Assembly (NCBI GenBank): GCA_016283075.1
Contig: JAEEMF010000026.1
Location: 8,565 to 72,564 of the forward strand
DNA length: 64,000 bases
Direction of reading: 5' to 3'
Source: Bacilli bacterium
GTDB taxonomy: Bacteria > Bacillota_I > Bacilli_A > RF39 > UBA660
How positions within the stretch are numbered: position 1 is the stretch's first letter; every line of letters begins with the position of its first letter. The translations under genes were made by a program, and so were the position numbers. A model generated the notes under the pieces. It was not told where the DNA came from. It did no database searches and saw nothing but the letters and a program-made list of their open reading frames with translations. Positions 45,049 through 54,557 of the stretch are shown here, piece by piece.

Positions 45049-46031
45049 ACTTAAGAGGTAGAGATTTTTTAACTCTTCTAGATTTTACTCCAGAAGAAAT
45101 AAATCATCTTTTAAAAGTAGCACTTGATTTAAAAAAGAAAAAAAGAAATGGAAGAAAGCATGAATACCTAAAAGGTAAACAAGTTGCTTTAATCTTTGAA
45201 AAAGATTCAACTAGAACTAGATGTGCTTTTGAAGCAGGAGCAAATGATTTAGGTATGCATGCTACTTATCTAGGACCTACTGGTAGTCAATTAGGTAAAA
45301 AAGAAACTATAGAAGATACTGCAAGAGTACTTGATAAAATGTATGATGGTATAGAATATCGTGGTTTTGATCAAGATACAGTAGAAGCTCTTGCTAAATA
45401 CTCTAAAGTTCCTGTTTGGAATGGTCTTACTAATGAATACCATCCAACACAAATGCTTGCAGATGTTATGACAGTACTAGAAGAGTTTGGTTCCTTAAAA
45501 GGTAAAAAGTTAGTATTTTGCGGAGATGCTAGAAATAATGTAGGAAACTCACTTATGATAGTATGTTCTAAACTTGGTATGAACTTTGCTTGCTGCGCTC
45601 CTAAAGAGCTTTGGCCAAACGAAGTACTAGTTGATAGATGTAAAGAAATTTGTAAGGAAACAGGAGCAACTATTGAAATGACAGAAGACATTATGGAAGG
45701 TACTAAAGGAGCAGATGCTCTTTATACTGATGTATGGGTTTCAATGGGTGAACCTATGGAGTTATGGGAAGAAAGAATTAAACTTTTAAAACCATATCAA
45801 ATTAATATGGATGTAATGAAGAATGCTAAAAAAACAGCTATCTTCTTACACTGCTTACCATCTTTCCACAATAATGAAACTACTATTGGAAAAGATATAG
45901 AAGAAAAATTTGGATTAAAAGAAATGGAAGTTACTGATGAAGTATTTGAGTCTAGTCAATCAAGAGTATTCGAAGAAGCAGAAAATAGACTTCATACTAT
46001 TAAAGCAGTAATGTTGGAGACGTTAAAATGA
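45042..46031 (+). CDS. arcB: Ornithine carbamoyltransferase (catabolic)
   Basis: 329 residues. Splits citrulline with phosphate into ornithine and carbamoyl phosphate. Carbamoyl-phosphate site STRTR (in EKDSTRTRCAFE), HPTQMLAD, ornithine site with HCLPSFHN near 275. SMG loop VSMGEPMELWEER. TGA stop overlaps the start of arcC by 4 bases, showing tight coupling. The catabolic role is inferred from the operon. Confidence 0.97.
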   Translation: MVDLRGRDFLTLLDFTPEEINHLLKVALDLKKKKRNGRKHEYLKGKQVALIFEKDSTRTRCAFEAGANDLGMHATYLGPTGSQLGKKETIEDTARVLDKMYDGIEYRGFDQDTVEALAKYSKVPVWNGLTNEYHPTQMLADVMTVLEEFGSLKGKKLVFCGDARNNVGNSLMIVCSKLGMNFACCAPKELWPNEVLVDRCKEICKETGATIEMTEDIMEGTKGADALYTDVWVSMGEPMELWEERIKLLKPYQINMDVMKNAKKTAIFLHCLPSFHNNETTIGKDIEEKFGLKEMEVTDEVFESSQSRVFEEAENRLHTIKAVMLETLK

Positions 46032-48406
46032 GTAAATTAGTTATTGCCTTAGGCGGAAATGCTCTTGGTAAAAATGCTAAAGAGCAACATGATTTACTTG
46101 ATGAAACTGCTAAACATATAGTTGATTTAGTAGAGTCAGGTAATGATGTAGTAATAACTCATGGTAATGGACCACAAGTTGGTATGATATATAATGACAT
46201 GAAGAAAGATAATATGCCATTTGCTGAAAGCGGTGCCATGAGTCAAGGTTATATTGGATATCAATTACAACAAGCTTTAAAAGATGAACTTAATAGAAGA
46301 AAAATTGATAAAGATGTTGCAACTGTAGTAACACAAGTACTAGTAGATGCTAAAGATAAAGCATTTGAAAATCCAACTAAACCTATTGGTGAATTCTTAA
46401 CTAAAGAAGAAGCTGATGAACTTCATAAAAAGAATCACTATATTTATAAAGAAGATGCAGGAAGAGGTTATAGAAGAGTAGTAGCATCTCCTAAACCACT
46501 TGAAATAATAGAACTTGATACAATTAAAAACTTACTTGAACAAGGTACTATTGTTATTGCTTGTGGTGGAGGAGGAGTTCCAGTCGTAAAGACTAGAACC
46601 GAAGGTTATGAAGGAATAGATGCTGTAATAGATAAAGATAGAACAAGTGCTTTACTTGCTAAAAGTATTATGGCTGATAAACTTCTTATACTTACTACTG
46701 TAGATAAAGTATCTATTAATTATAGAAAAGAAAATGAAGAAAGATTATCAGAACTTTCTATATCAGATGCTAGAGTATATATAAGAAATGGACACTTTGA
46801 AGAAGGAAGTATGCTTCCTAAAATAGAGTCTGCTATGGACTTTGTTAAATACTCTGGTAATGAAGCAATTATCTCTAGTTTAGATAAAGCAGAAGCTGCT
46901 TTAAAAGGTAAAACTGGTACTAGAATATTTAGACCAGAAATAAAAGAAGATAAACCTAAGAGAAGAGTATCATTCTCACTAAGTGCATTTACAATTATAA
47001 TGCTTTTAATATTTATACTTGCAGCTATAACTCACTTTTTACCAAAAGCACAATTTGATATATATGGTGAGTTATTAAATGGATCAGGTGTTAAACCTGC
47101 AAGTTTATCTGAAACACTTTTAGCACCAATCAAAGGATTTGGTGATGCAATTGATATTTGTGTATTCGTTTTAATACTAGGAGCATTCTTAAAAGTAGTA
47201 AATGCTACTAATGCTATTGAAACAGGAATTCAAGTATTAATTAAGAAATTAAAAGGAAAAGAACTAATGTTAATAGCAATTCTTATGGCAGTATTCTCAA
47301 TAGGAGGTACTACTTACGGAATGCTAGAAGAAACAGTTGGTTTCTATGCCTTACTTGCAGCTACAATGGTTATGGCAGGTATGGATACAATAGTATCATC
47401 TGCTGTAGTACTTCTAGGTGCTGGATCTGGTGTACTTGGTTCAACGGTAAATCCATTTGCCGTAGGAGTAGCAATAGATGCTGCTAAAAGCGTAGGAATA
47501 GAAGTTAACCAAGGAGTAATCATTGGTATAGGAGCAATCCTATGGATTACTACATTATTAATAAGTATATTCTTTGTAACAAGATATGCTAAAAAAGTTA
47601 TTAAGAAAAAAGGTTCTACAATTCTAAGTTTACAAGAACAAAGAAATATGGAAGCTACTTATGGAGATAATGGTAATAAGAAAGAAGCTAAACTTACTGG
47701 AAAACAAAAAGTAACTTTAATACTATTTGGTTTAACATTCTTAGTAATGATAGTATCATTTATACCATGGGAAGACTTTGGAGTAACATTATTTGCTAAC
47801 TCTAAGTTTATTGGATTATCTTGGCTTGCCGGTTGTCCTTTAGGACAGTGGTACTTCCAAGAAGCAACACTTTGGTTCTTAATAGCAACAATAATAATTG
47901 CTATTATTAATAGAATGAAAGAAAAAGAAATCGTTGACCTACTTGTTGATGGAGCAGATGATATGGTAGGAGTTATTTTAATAATCGCTCTTGCTAGAGG
48001 CGCATCAGTACTTATGAGTGTAACTCATTTAGATAACTATATTATCTATAATGCAGCAGAAGCATTAAAACATGTACCAGCTGTAGTATTTGCACCACTT
48101 AACTATATACTTCATGTAGGTCTATCTGTACTAGTTCCTTCATCATCAGGACTTGCAACACTTTCAGCTCCAATCATTGCACCACTTGCACATGAAATAG
48201 GATATAGTGTTGAAACTACTTTAATGGAAATGGTTGCTGCTAATGGATTTGTAAATTTATTTACTCCAACATGTGGTGCAATCATGGGAGGACTAGCCCT
48301 TGCTAAAGTAGAATACTCTACATGGCTTAAATGGGTATTTAAAGTATTAGTAGTAATATTTATAGTTAATATATTACTTCTTACTTTAGGAATGATATTC
48401 TTATAA
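46028..48406 (+). CDS. Carbamate kinase fused to YfcC/ArcD-like arginine:ornithine antiporter
   Basis: 792 residues. Residues 1-303 are a complete carbamate kinase (ALGGNAL, THGNGPQVG, SGAMSQGYIGYQLQQAL, ACGGGGVPV, IDKDRTSALLA, GSMLPKIESAM, GKTGTR), which makes ATP from carbamoyl phosphate and ADP. After a short KEDKPKRR linker, residues ~315-792 are a 12-TM-type YfcC-family transporter (GGTTYGMLEETVGFYALL, GAGSGVLGSTVNPFAVG, VPSSSGLATLSAPIIAPL). YfcC members next to arc genes act as arginine:ornithine exchangers. The frame is continuous with no stop or slip between halves. Fusion puts ATP synthesis at the membrane beside substrate uptake. Confidence 0.9.
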   Translation: MSKLVIALGGNALGKNAKEQHDLLDETAKHIVDLVESGNDVVITHGNGPQVGMIYNDMKKDNMPFAESGAMSQGYIGYQLQQALKDELNRRKIDKDVATVVTQVLVDAKDKAFENPTKPIGEFLTKEEADELHKKNHYIYKEDAGRGYRRVVASPKPLEIIELDTIKNLLEQGTIVIACGGGGVPVVKTRTEGYEGIDAVIDKDRTSALLAKSIMADKLLILTTVDKVSINYRKENEERLSELSISDARVYIRNGHFEEGSMLPKIESAMDFVKYSGNEAIISSLDKAEAALKGKTGTRIFRPEIKEDKPKRRVSFSLSAFTIIMLLIFILAAITHFLPKAQFDIYGELLNGSGVKPASLSETLLAPIKGFGDAIDICVFVLILGAFLKVVNATNAIETGIQVLIKKLKGKELMLIAILMAVFSIGGTTYGMLEETVGFYALLAATMVMAGMDTIVSSAVVLLGAGSGVLGSTVNPFAVGVAIDAAKSVGIEVNQGVIIGIGAILWITTLLISIFFVTRYAKKVIKKKGSTILSLQEQRNMEATYGDNGNKKEAKLTGKQKVTLILFGLTFLVMIVSFIPWEDFGVTLFANSKFIGLSWLAGCPLGQWYFQEATLWFLIATIIIAIINRMKEKEIVDLLVDGADDMVGVILIIALARGASVLMSVTHLDNYIIYNAAEALKHVPAVVFAPLNYILHVGLSVLVPSSSGLATLSAPIIAPLAHEIGYSVETTLMEMVAANGFVNLFTPTCGAIMGGLALAKVEYSTWLKWVFKVLVVIFIVNILLLTLGMIFL

Positions 48407-48433
48407 GAGCATTTATAAATGCTCTTTTTTTTT
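48405..48433 (+). terminator. Terminator of the arginine deiminase operon
   Basis: AAGAGCATT / AATGCTCTT arms (48405-48413, 48418-48426) followed by about nine T; overlaps the stop codon. Confidence 0.9.
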
Positions 48434-48473
48434 ATAATAAATGTTGTTATAATATTTATAATAGGTGAAGAAT

Positions 48474-49901
48474 ATGAAAAAGAGATTATTATTTTTAATA
48501 CTTATATTAATGCTTTTTATAACAGGATGTTCTTCTAGAAAAGAAGGAGAACTTATACTTGTTACTGAAGCCGGATTTGCTCCTTATGAATACTATAGTG
48601 GAGGAGAAATAGTCGGTGTAGATATCGATATAGTTAAAGAAATAGCTAAAAGAGTAAATAAGAAATTAGTAATAAAAGATGTTGCATTTGATTCAATTAT
48701 TAGTGAAGTAAAAACTGGTAAATCAGACATAGGTGCAGCAGGAATCTCATATACAGAAGAAAGAGCAAAAGAAGTAACTTTTACTATAGATTATGCTTCA
48801 TCTAAACAAATGATAATAGTTAAAAAAGGTAGTACAATTACAAGTACTAATAATCTTACTGGTAAAGTAGCAGTACAGCTTGGTACTACAGCAGATGCCT
48901 TTTTAACAGGAAATAATAAAGTAGATCTTGTAAGAGAAAAGAAATTCTTAGCATGTATACAAGATTTAAAAGATGATAAAGTAGTAGCAGTAGTAATGGA
49001 TGAACTACCTGCTAAAGAGTTAATTACAAGTGATATGGTAATACTAGATGAACCACTTGTAGTAGATTCTTACGGAATGGTAGTATCTAAAGATAATAAA
49101 GAACTACTTGATGTAGCAAATACTGTTATAAAAGAGTTAAAAGAATCCGGTAAAATAGATGAAATGATTATAAATCACTCTCTAAGTGATAAAGAAGAAA
49201 AAGAAGAAAAACTAACCTTTTATAAAAGAATATATAATAGTTTAATATATGATAAAAGATATGAATATATCTTAGAAGGTTTAGTAAATACTTTAATAAT
49301 AGCACTAGGTGCAGTAGTAATAGGTTTAGTAATAGGAACACTCCTAGCTATTATTAGAAACTATTATGATAATACTAATAAACTAAGACTACTAAATGGA
49401 TTTGCTAAACTATACGTTAATATAATAAGAGGTACACCTTCAATCTTGCAGCTTATGATTATTTACTACGTTATATTTAGTCAAACATCAGTAAATATAG
49501 TACTTGTTGGTATACTATCATTTGGTATTAATAGCGGAGCATATGTTGCAGAAATTATCCGTGGCGGCTTAAACGCTGTTGATAAAGGACAAATAGAAGC
49601 TGGATATGCTCTAGGACTAAATTATAGAAGTGTAATTAACCATATAGTATTTCCACAAGCTTTAAAGAGTACTATTCCTAGTTTAGGAAATGAATTTATT
49701 ACACTTGTCAAAGAAACATCCGTAGGAGCATATATCGGAATAGTAGAACTTACTAAAGCATCCGATATAATCGCATCAAGAACTTATGATTATTTCTTAC
49801 CATTAATATTAATTGCTTTAATATACTTAGTAATTACATATGTACTTAGTAAACTTGTAAGTAAAGTAGAAAAGAGGCTTAATAAAAATGCTAGAAATTA
49901 A
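48474..49901 (+). CDS. Amino-acid ABC transporter, fused binding lipoprotein and permease
   Basis: 475 residues from ATG 48474 (AGGTGA 7 bases before; a GTG at 48465 overlaps it). Lipobox LFITGCSS, then a periplasmic-binding-protein-type domain (~25-240: GFAPYEYYSGGEIVGVDIDIV, AAGISYTEERAKEVTFT). Permease ~270-470: GLVNTLIIALGAVVIG, IIRGTPSILQLMIIYYV, EAGYALGLNYRSVINHIVFPQA, the HisM/GlnP family with its EAA loop. Fusion of both parts is known in this family. Position after the arc operon makes arginine or another basic amino acid a fair guess. Overlaps the ATPase gene by 14 bases. Confidence 0.93.
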   Translation: MKKRLLFLILILMLFITGCSSRKEGELILVTEAGFAPYEYYSGGEIVGVDIDIVKEIAKRVNKKLVIKDVAFDSIISEVKTGKSDIGAAGISYTEERAKEVTFTIDYASSKQMIIVKKGSTITSTNNLTGKVAVQLGTTADAFLTGNNKVDLVREKKFLACIQDLKDDKVVAVVMDELPAKELITSDMVILDEPLVVDSYGMVVSKDNKELLDVANTVIKELKESGKIDEMIINHSLSDKEEKEEKLTFYKRIYNSLIYDKRYEYILEGLVNTLIIALGAVVIGLVIGTLLAIIRNYYDNTNKLRLLNGFAKLYVNIIRGTPSILQLMIIYYVIFSQTSVNIVLVGILSFGINSGAYVAEIIRGGLNAVDKGQIEAGYALGLNYRSVINHIVFPQALKSTIPSLGNEFITLVKETSVGAYIGIVELTKASDIIASRTYDYFLPLILIALIYLVITYVLSKLVSKVEKRLNKNARN

Positions 49902-50613
49902 AAATTTAAAGAAATCATTTGGAAATAAAATAGTTTTAAAAGGAATAAGTCTTAATGTATATAAAGGAGATATTATTGGTATAATAGGTCCTTCTGGATG
50001 TGGTAAATCAACACTACTAAGATGTATAAACTACTTAGAAAAACCAACAAGTGGAAAGATTATATTTAAAGGTAATACTATAGATGAAAAAGATAACTTA
50101 GAAGAACTAAGAATGAAAGTAGGTATGGTTTTTCAGCAGTTTAACTTATTTAATAATTTAACTATTATGGACAACATAATACTTGCTCCTGTTAAACTAA
50201 AATTACTTACTAAAAAAGAAGCTAAAGTAGAGGCTTTAAAACTACTAGATCAAATAGGACTAGCTGATAAAATAAATAATTATCCTTCAGAATTATCTGG
50301 AGGTCAAAAACAAAGAATAGCAATAGTAAGAGCACTTATTATGAAACCAGATATAATGCTATTTGATGAACCAACATCAGCTCTAGATCCAGAGATGATA
50401 GGTGAAGTAACAAATCTAATGCAAAATATTGCAAGAGATGGTATGACTATGATAGTCGTATCTCATGAAATGAACTTTATTAAAAACTTCTGTAATAGAG
50501 TAATATTTATGGAAGAAGGAAATATTATAGAAGATGGTACTCCATCTGAAATATTTAATTATCCTAAAGATGATAGATTAAAAGAGTTCTTATCTAAAGT
50601 AAAGAATAAGTAA
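49888..50613 (+). CDS. Amino-acid ABC transporter ATPase (GlnQ/HisP family)
   Basis: 241 residues. Walker A GPSGCGKST, Q-loop FQQFNLFNN, signature LSGGQKQR, Walker B IMLFDEPTSALDPEMIGEV, H-loop VVSHEMNF, then MEEGNIIEDGTPSEIF as in polar amino-acid importers. Completes the importer with the preceding fused gene. Confidence 0.96.
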   Translation: MLEIKNLKKSFGNKIVLKGISLNVYKGDIIGIIGPSGCGKSTLLRCINYLEKPTSGKIIFKGNTIDEKDNLEELRMKVGMVFQQFNLFNNLTIMDNIILAPVKLKLLTKKEAKVEALKLLDQIGLADKINNYPSELSGGQKQRIAIVRALIMKPDIMLFDEPTSALDPEMIGEVTNLMQNIARDGMTMIVVSHEMNFIKNFCNRVIFMEEGNIIEDGTPSEIFNYPKDDRLKEFLSKVKNK

Positions 50614-50665
50614 AGTTTGTAACTTTATTTATTCTTTTTTGATATAATAAAATTAGGTGATTAAA

Positions 50666-51058
50666 ATGAAAGAAAAGTCATGCGGAATGATTGTTATTAA
50701 CGACGGTAAAGTACTAATCGTTAAACAAAACTCTGGATTCTATGGATTTCCTAAAGGACACATGGAAGAAGGAGAAACAGAAATAGAAACAGCAATAAGA
50801 GAAACTAGAGAAGAAACTAATATTGAAAGTTATGTTACTAGTGAAAAAAGATATTCTATTTCATATCCTATAAAAAATGGTATACCTAAAGAAGTAGTAT
50901 ACTTTGTAGGAAAAACAGATGGAGTAATTAATCCTAAAAATCAAGAAGCAGAAGTAGCAGAAATACTATTTGTAGATATAGATAAAGTAAGAGATACTCT
51001 TACATTTGATAATTTAAAAGAACTTTGGGATGAAGTTCTAAAGGATTTAAATGATTAA
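50666..51058 (+). CDS. Nudix hydrolase
   Basis: 130 residues from ATG 50666 (AGGTGA upstream). Nudix box GHMEEGETEIETAIRETREET with all metal-binding glutamates. Closely resembles bis(5'-nucleosyl)-tetraphosphatase-type Nudix enzymes (KSCGMIVIN, VKQNSGFYGFPKGHMEEGE). Hydrolyses a nucleoside diphosphate derivative, perhaps Ap4A. Overlaps the next gene by 8 bases. Confidence 0.9.
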   Translation: MKEKSCGMIVINDGKVLIVKQNSGFYGFPKGHMEEGETEIETAIRETREETNIESYVTSEKRYSISYPIKNGIPKEVVYFVGKTDGVINPKNQEAEVAEILFVDIDKVRDTLTFDNLKELWDEVLKDLND

Positions 51059-51530
51059 ATTAGTACCGTTTAATGAATGTTATAAAGAAGTATATAATCT
51101 ATATAATGATATTCCCAAAGAAGAAGTAGGAAGTATTAATCATTTTTACGGTTTAAGTAGAGGTGATTATCTTACTAACTGTAAGGAATATTTAAAAGAT
51201 ATAGATACTAAAAGATATATTTTATTTGATAATGACAACCCAGTAGGAGAACTAGGTATAAGAACTACTATAAATGATTACTGGGTTAATAAAGGAAGTC
51301 AAATATATTATAAAATAAGATTAAGTCAGAGAAATAAAGGATATGGTAATCTTATTTTAAAATTTGGACTTATGGAAGCAAGAAAACTAGGATTTAAAAA
51401 AATAAGAATAAACTGTAATGATAATAATATAGCATCTAAAAAAGTTATTCAAAATAATGGAGGAATCCTAGATATAGCTAGTTATCCTACAGAAGAAGGA
51501 ACTAGTTCAAGTTATGTAATAACTTTATAA
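51051..51530 (+). CDS. GNAT-family N-acetyltransferase
   Basis: 159 residues. NKGSQIYYKIRLSQRNKGYGNLIL contains the acetyl-CoA loop RNKGYG; IRINCNDNNIASKKVIQNNGG is the typical C-terminal strand-helix. Substrate unknown. Translationally coupled to the Nudix gene. Confidence 0.88.
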   Translation: MIKLVPFNECYKEVYNLYNDIPKEEVGSINHFYGLSRGDYLTNCKEYLKDIDTKRYILFDNDNPVGELGIRTTINDYWVNKGSQIYYKIRLSQRNKGYGNLILKFGLMEARKLGFKKIRINCNDNNIASKKVIQNNGGILDIASYPTEEGTSSSYVITL

Positions 51531-51532
51531 AA

Positions 51533-51560
51533 TTGACAAAATACATAATAATGATAGAAT
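51533..51560 (+). promoter_or_regulatory. Promoter of the plsC-like gene
   Basis: TTGACA 51533-51538, 16-base spacer, TAGAAT 51555-51560. Confidence 0.7.
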
Positions 51561-51596
51561 ATACCTTAATAAAAAGGGAATAATGGGGGTAAAAAT

Positions 51597-52547
51597 ATGG
51601 AAGAGTTACATAAAAATCTTGAAGAGATGACAGTATCTGAAAGAAAAGAATACTATGAAGCATTAAGAGAAAAATGCTTTAATTTAGAACATAAACAATT
51701 AGATATTGGTCAAGGAATAATTAAAAAAGTATATCCACTACTTCGTAATTATAAAATCGAAATAGAGGGTGAAGAAAATGTTCCTAAATATAGAAATGTA
51801 CTATTTGTAGCAAATCATAGTAATTCACATGATGCATTTACTGCTTATGAAACATTTTCTCTTCTAGGTAGAAATGGTAGTGAAATGGTTGGTTCTGACT
51901 GTTTAGTACCTGCTACAAGAAAGATATTCGATATTTCTGATGCTACACTACTTGATAGATATAGCAAGGAAGAATGTCAAAATGCCGCTAGTATTATGGC
52001 ACACAAATTATTAAATGGTAAAAATGGATGGATCTATGGTGAAAGTACATGGAATTTACATCCTACTTTACCGATGCATAATATTAAAAATGGAGCAGTA
52101 AAAATATCATTAATATCAGAAGTTCCTGTTGTTCCGGTTATAGTTGAATACGTAGAAAATGAAGGAATAATTAAATCTGAAAGTAAGTTAATTAATAGAT
52201 GTATAATTCGATTTGGTAAGCCAATGTACTTTAATTATACTGATTCTTTACCAGTTCAATCAAAACGTATTACTGATGAAATGACACGTATGAGAAAAGA
52301 GCTATGGAAAGAACTTGGTATTAAAAGAGATTCTTTAGATGATATAGATAAACTTGAATACCTAAATCATACTTATATTAAAAAGTTTAAAGCTTTAGGT
52401 TTTACATATGATTCTGAAAAAGAAGAAAAGTTTTTACTATATTTAAATGGTGAACCAAGAGAAAATGAATATACCTTAAATGAAGAGGGAATCTTTGTTC
52501 CAGGTATTACTAAAAAAGATTCTAAGATAAGAAAATTATTTAAATAA
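51597..52547 (+). CDS. 1-acyl-glycerol-3-phosphate acyltransferase-like (PlsC family)
   Basis: 316 residues. Motif I NHSNSHD (HX4D) at ~82-88, motif III region GWIYGESTWNLHP (EGT equivalent is GES), motif IV VVPVIVEY. Makes phosphatidic acid or a related lipid at the membrane. Larger than most PlsC (~240) because of a ~60-residue N-terminal helix region and a ~70-residue tail ending in basic residues. Single gene with promoter and terminator. Confidence 0.82.
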   Translation: MEELHKNLEEMTVSERKEYYEALREKCFNLEHKQLDIGQGIIKKVYPLLRNYKIEIEGEENVPKYRNVLFVANHSNSHDAFTAYETFSLLGRNGSEMVGSDCLVPATRKIFDISDATLLDRYSKEECQNAASIMAHKLLNGKNGWIYGESTWNLHPTLPMHNIKNGAVKISLISEVPVVPVIVEYVENEGIIKSESKLINRCIIRFGKPMYFNYTDSLPVQSKRITDEMTRMRKELWKELGIKRDSLDDIDKLEYLNHTYIKKFKALGFTYDSEKEEKFLLYLNGEPRENEYTLNEEGIFVPGITKKDSKIRKLFK

Positions 52548-52560
52548 TTTTCTTATTTTT
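52529..52560 (+). terminator. Terminator after the plsC-like gene
   Basis: AAGAAAATTA / TAATTTTCTT arms (52529-52538, 52545-52554), then ATTTTTTTA; overlaps the stop. Confidence 0.75.
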
Positions 52561-52605
52561 TTATTATGTATATGCTATAATTAATATGTAGGATAGGTGA
52601 TATAT

Positions 52606-54549
52606 ATGACTGGCATTTATAATTTATATATTCCAGTATGTGGATTATTTATAGAATTGCTTTGCGGAGTAGTTTTTTTCTTAAAGAAAAGAATAACTAA
52701 TAAAGAGACCGCAGTTTTTTCTAGAGTACTTATATATGGACTTATTGATAGCATATTAATGGTGGCAATTATTTATATTGGTTTATTTAATCCTGATAAA
52801 GTAAAATTACTTGGTTTTTTAAATAAATTTGATTATGCTATGTATATATTATTTTCTAGTAATTTATTTTTATATGTTTATTATGTTACATCACAGAAAA
52901 CTCTTGTAGAAAAAACAAAAATATATAGATTTTTCTTTTTCTTAACTACAGTAATAGACATAATTGTTATACTATCTTTATTATTCTTAGACATTAATAT
53001 ACATAATAATAGAATAGTTATGTATAGTGATGGACCAGCTCTTACTAGTATGTTGATTGGATGTGGAATATATTTTGCAGCAATGATTATATGCCTAATC
53101 ATAAATTATAAGAGAGCAATTACTAAGAAGTTAGCGCCACTTTATAGTTTAATATTCTTATTTGCAATTGTATTTGTTTTAAATAGTGTTGATAAATCAA
53201 TAGTAATTAGTTCTGCTATAATAGCATATGTTAACTTAATAATGTTATTTTCAATAGAAAATCCTGATGTTAAAATGCTTGAACAAGTATCATTTGCTAA
53301 AGAACAAGCTGAACTATCTAATCAAATAAAGACTAGTTTCTTATCTAGTATGAGTTGTGAGATTCGTACTCCTTTAAATGCAATAATGTGTTTATCTGAA
53401 GATAACTTAAGATATAGAGAAGAACTTCCTAAAGAAGTAATTGAAAACTGCGAAGATATAAATCATGCAGGAGATACTTTAAATGAAATAGTAACAAATA
53501 TTCTTGAAATGAATAGAATTGAATCTAATCAAATGGAAGTAGTTGAAGTAGATTATAATTTTGCTAGAGAAGTAAGATTACTATGTGAAAAACTTAAAAA
53601 ACGTATTGGAGAGAAAAACGTCTTCTTTAAATTCCATGTAGCAGATGATGTACCATATAATTTACATGGTGATAGAGATAAAGTAATTAGTATAGTTAGT
53701 AATGTAGTAAGTAATGCTATTAAGTATACTGATGAAGGAGAAATTACTTTAGAGATTAAATGTATTAATGATAATAATAAGAAAATTAGTAACTTATATA
53801 TTTCTTGTCAAGATACAGGAAGAGGTATAAGACAAGATGAATTTTCTAAAATCTTTAATAAGTTTGAAAGATTAGGAGTAGAAAAAGATACAAGTATTCA
53901 AGGTACAGGACTAGGACTATCTATAACAAAATCACTTGTTGAAATGTTAGGTGGTAATATAACAGTTAGTTCTCAGTATGGTAAAGGTTCTATCTTTATT
54001 ATTAATATTCCACAAAAGATAAGTGATGCTCCAGTAGAAAAGAAAGAAGTAGTATATAATAATGATACTAAAGTATCTTATGGTAATAAGAAAGTACTTT
54101 TAGTAGATGAAGATAAAGTTAATATAAAGATTTATCGTAAAGAACTTGAAGACTTTAATTTAACAATAGATGAATGTAATTGTTCAAGTGAATGTTTTGA
54201 AAAAATTATTACTGGAAGAGAATATAGTTTAATACTAATGTCACTTTCACTAGAAGAATTAAATGGATATAAAACACTTGAAAGATTAAAAGAAAACCCA
54301 ACATTTGAAATACCAGTTATAGCATTAACAAATGATCCAGATGCTGATATAGAAAAGATAAAAAGTAGTGGATTTTATGACTGTGTTATAAAATCATTTA
54401 CTAAAGAAGAAATGAAGGAAAAACTAGATAAACTATTTAGAAAAACTAATTTTGGAGATAACTTTGTAATGGAAGCATTTTCTGATATGTCTAAACCAGT
54501 TAAAGATATCGTTATTCCAAATAGTGTAGATGCTAGTAATAATGATTAG
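52606..54549 (+). CDS. Hybrid histidine-kinase-like protein lacking both phospho-acceptor residues
   Basis: 647 residues from ATG 52606 (AGGTGA upstream; a GTG at 52597 overlaps it). About seven N-terminal TMs (1-218), then HisKA whose H box reads SMSCEIRTPLNAI: Cys251 replaces the phospho-accepting His. HATPase is intact (VSNVVSNAIKYT, CQDTGRGI, GTGLGLSITKSL). The C-terminal receiver keeps the acid pair (VDEDK 500-504) and Lys but has Ser546 in SLILMSLSLEELNGY where the phospho-Asp should be. So normal phosphorelay is unlikely; an ATP-driven conformational switch or scaffold is an inference. Eight bases before the rubrerythrin gene. Confidence 0.85.
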   Translation: MTGIYNLYIPVCGLFIELLCGVVFFLKKRITNKETAVFSRVLIYGLIDSILMVAIIYIGLFNPDKVKLLGFLNKFDYAMYILFSSNLFLYVYYVTSQKTLVEKTKIYRFFFFLTTVIDIIVILSLLFLDINIHNNRIVMYSDGPALTSMLIGCGIYFAAMIICLIINYKRAITKKLAPLYSLIFLFAIVFVLNSVDKSIVISSAIIAYVNLIMLFSIENPDVKMLEQVSFAKEQAELSNQIKTSFLSSMSCEIRTPLNAIMCLSEDNLRYREELPKEVIENCEDINHAGDTLNEIVTNILEMNRIESNQMEVVEVDYNFAREVRLLCEKLKKRIGEKNVFFKFHVADDVPYNLHGDRDKVISIVSNVVSNAIKYTDEGEITLEIKCINDNNKKISNLYISCQDTGRGIRQDEFSKIFNKFERLGVEKDTSIQGTGLGLSITKSLVEMLGGNITVSSQYGKGSIFIINIPQKISDAPVEKKEVVYNNDTKVSYGNKKVLLVDEDKVNIKIYRKELEDFNLTIDECNCSSECFEKIITGREYSLILMSLSLEELNGYKTLERLKENPTFEIPVIALTNDPDADIEKIKSSGFYDCVIKSFTKEEMKEKLDKLFRKTNFGDNFVMEAFSDMSKPVKDIVIPNSVDASNND

Positions 54550-54557
54550 GAGGATTT

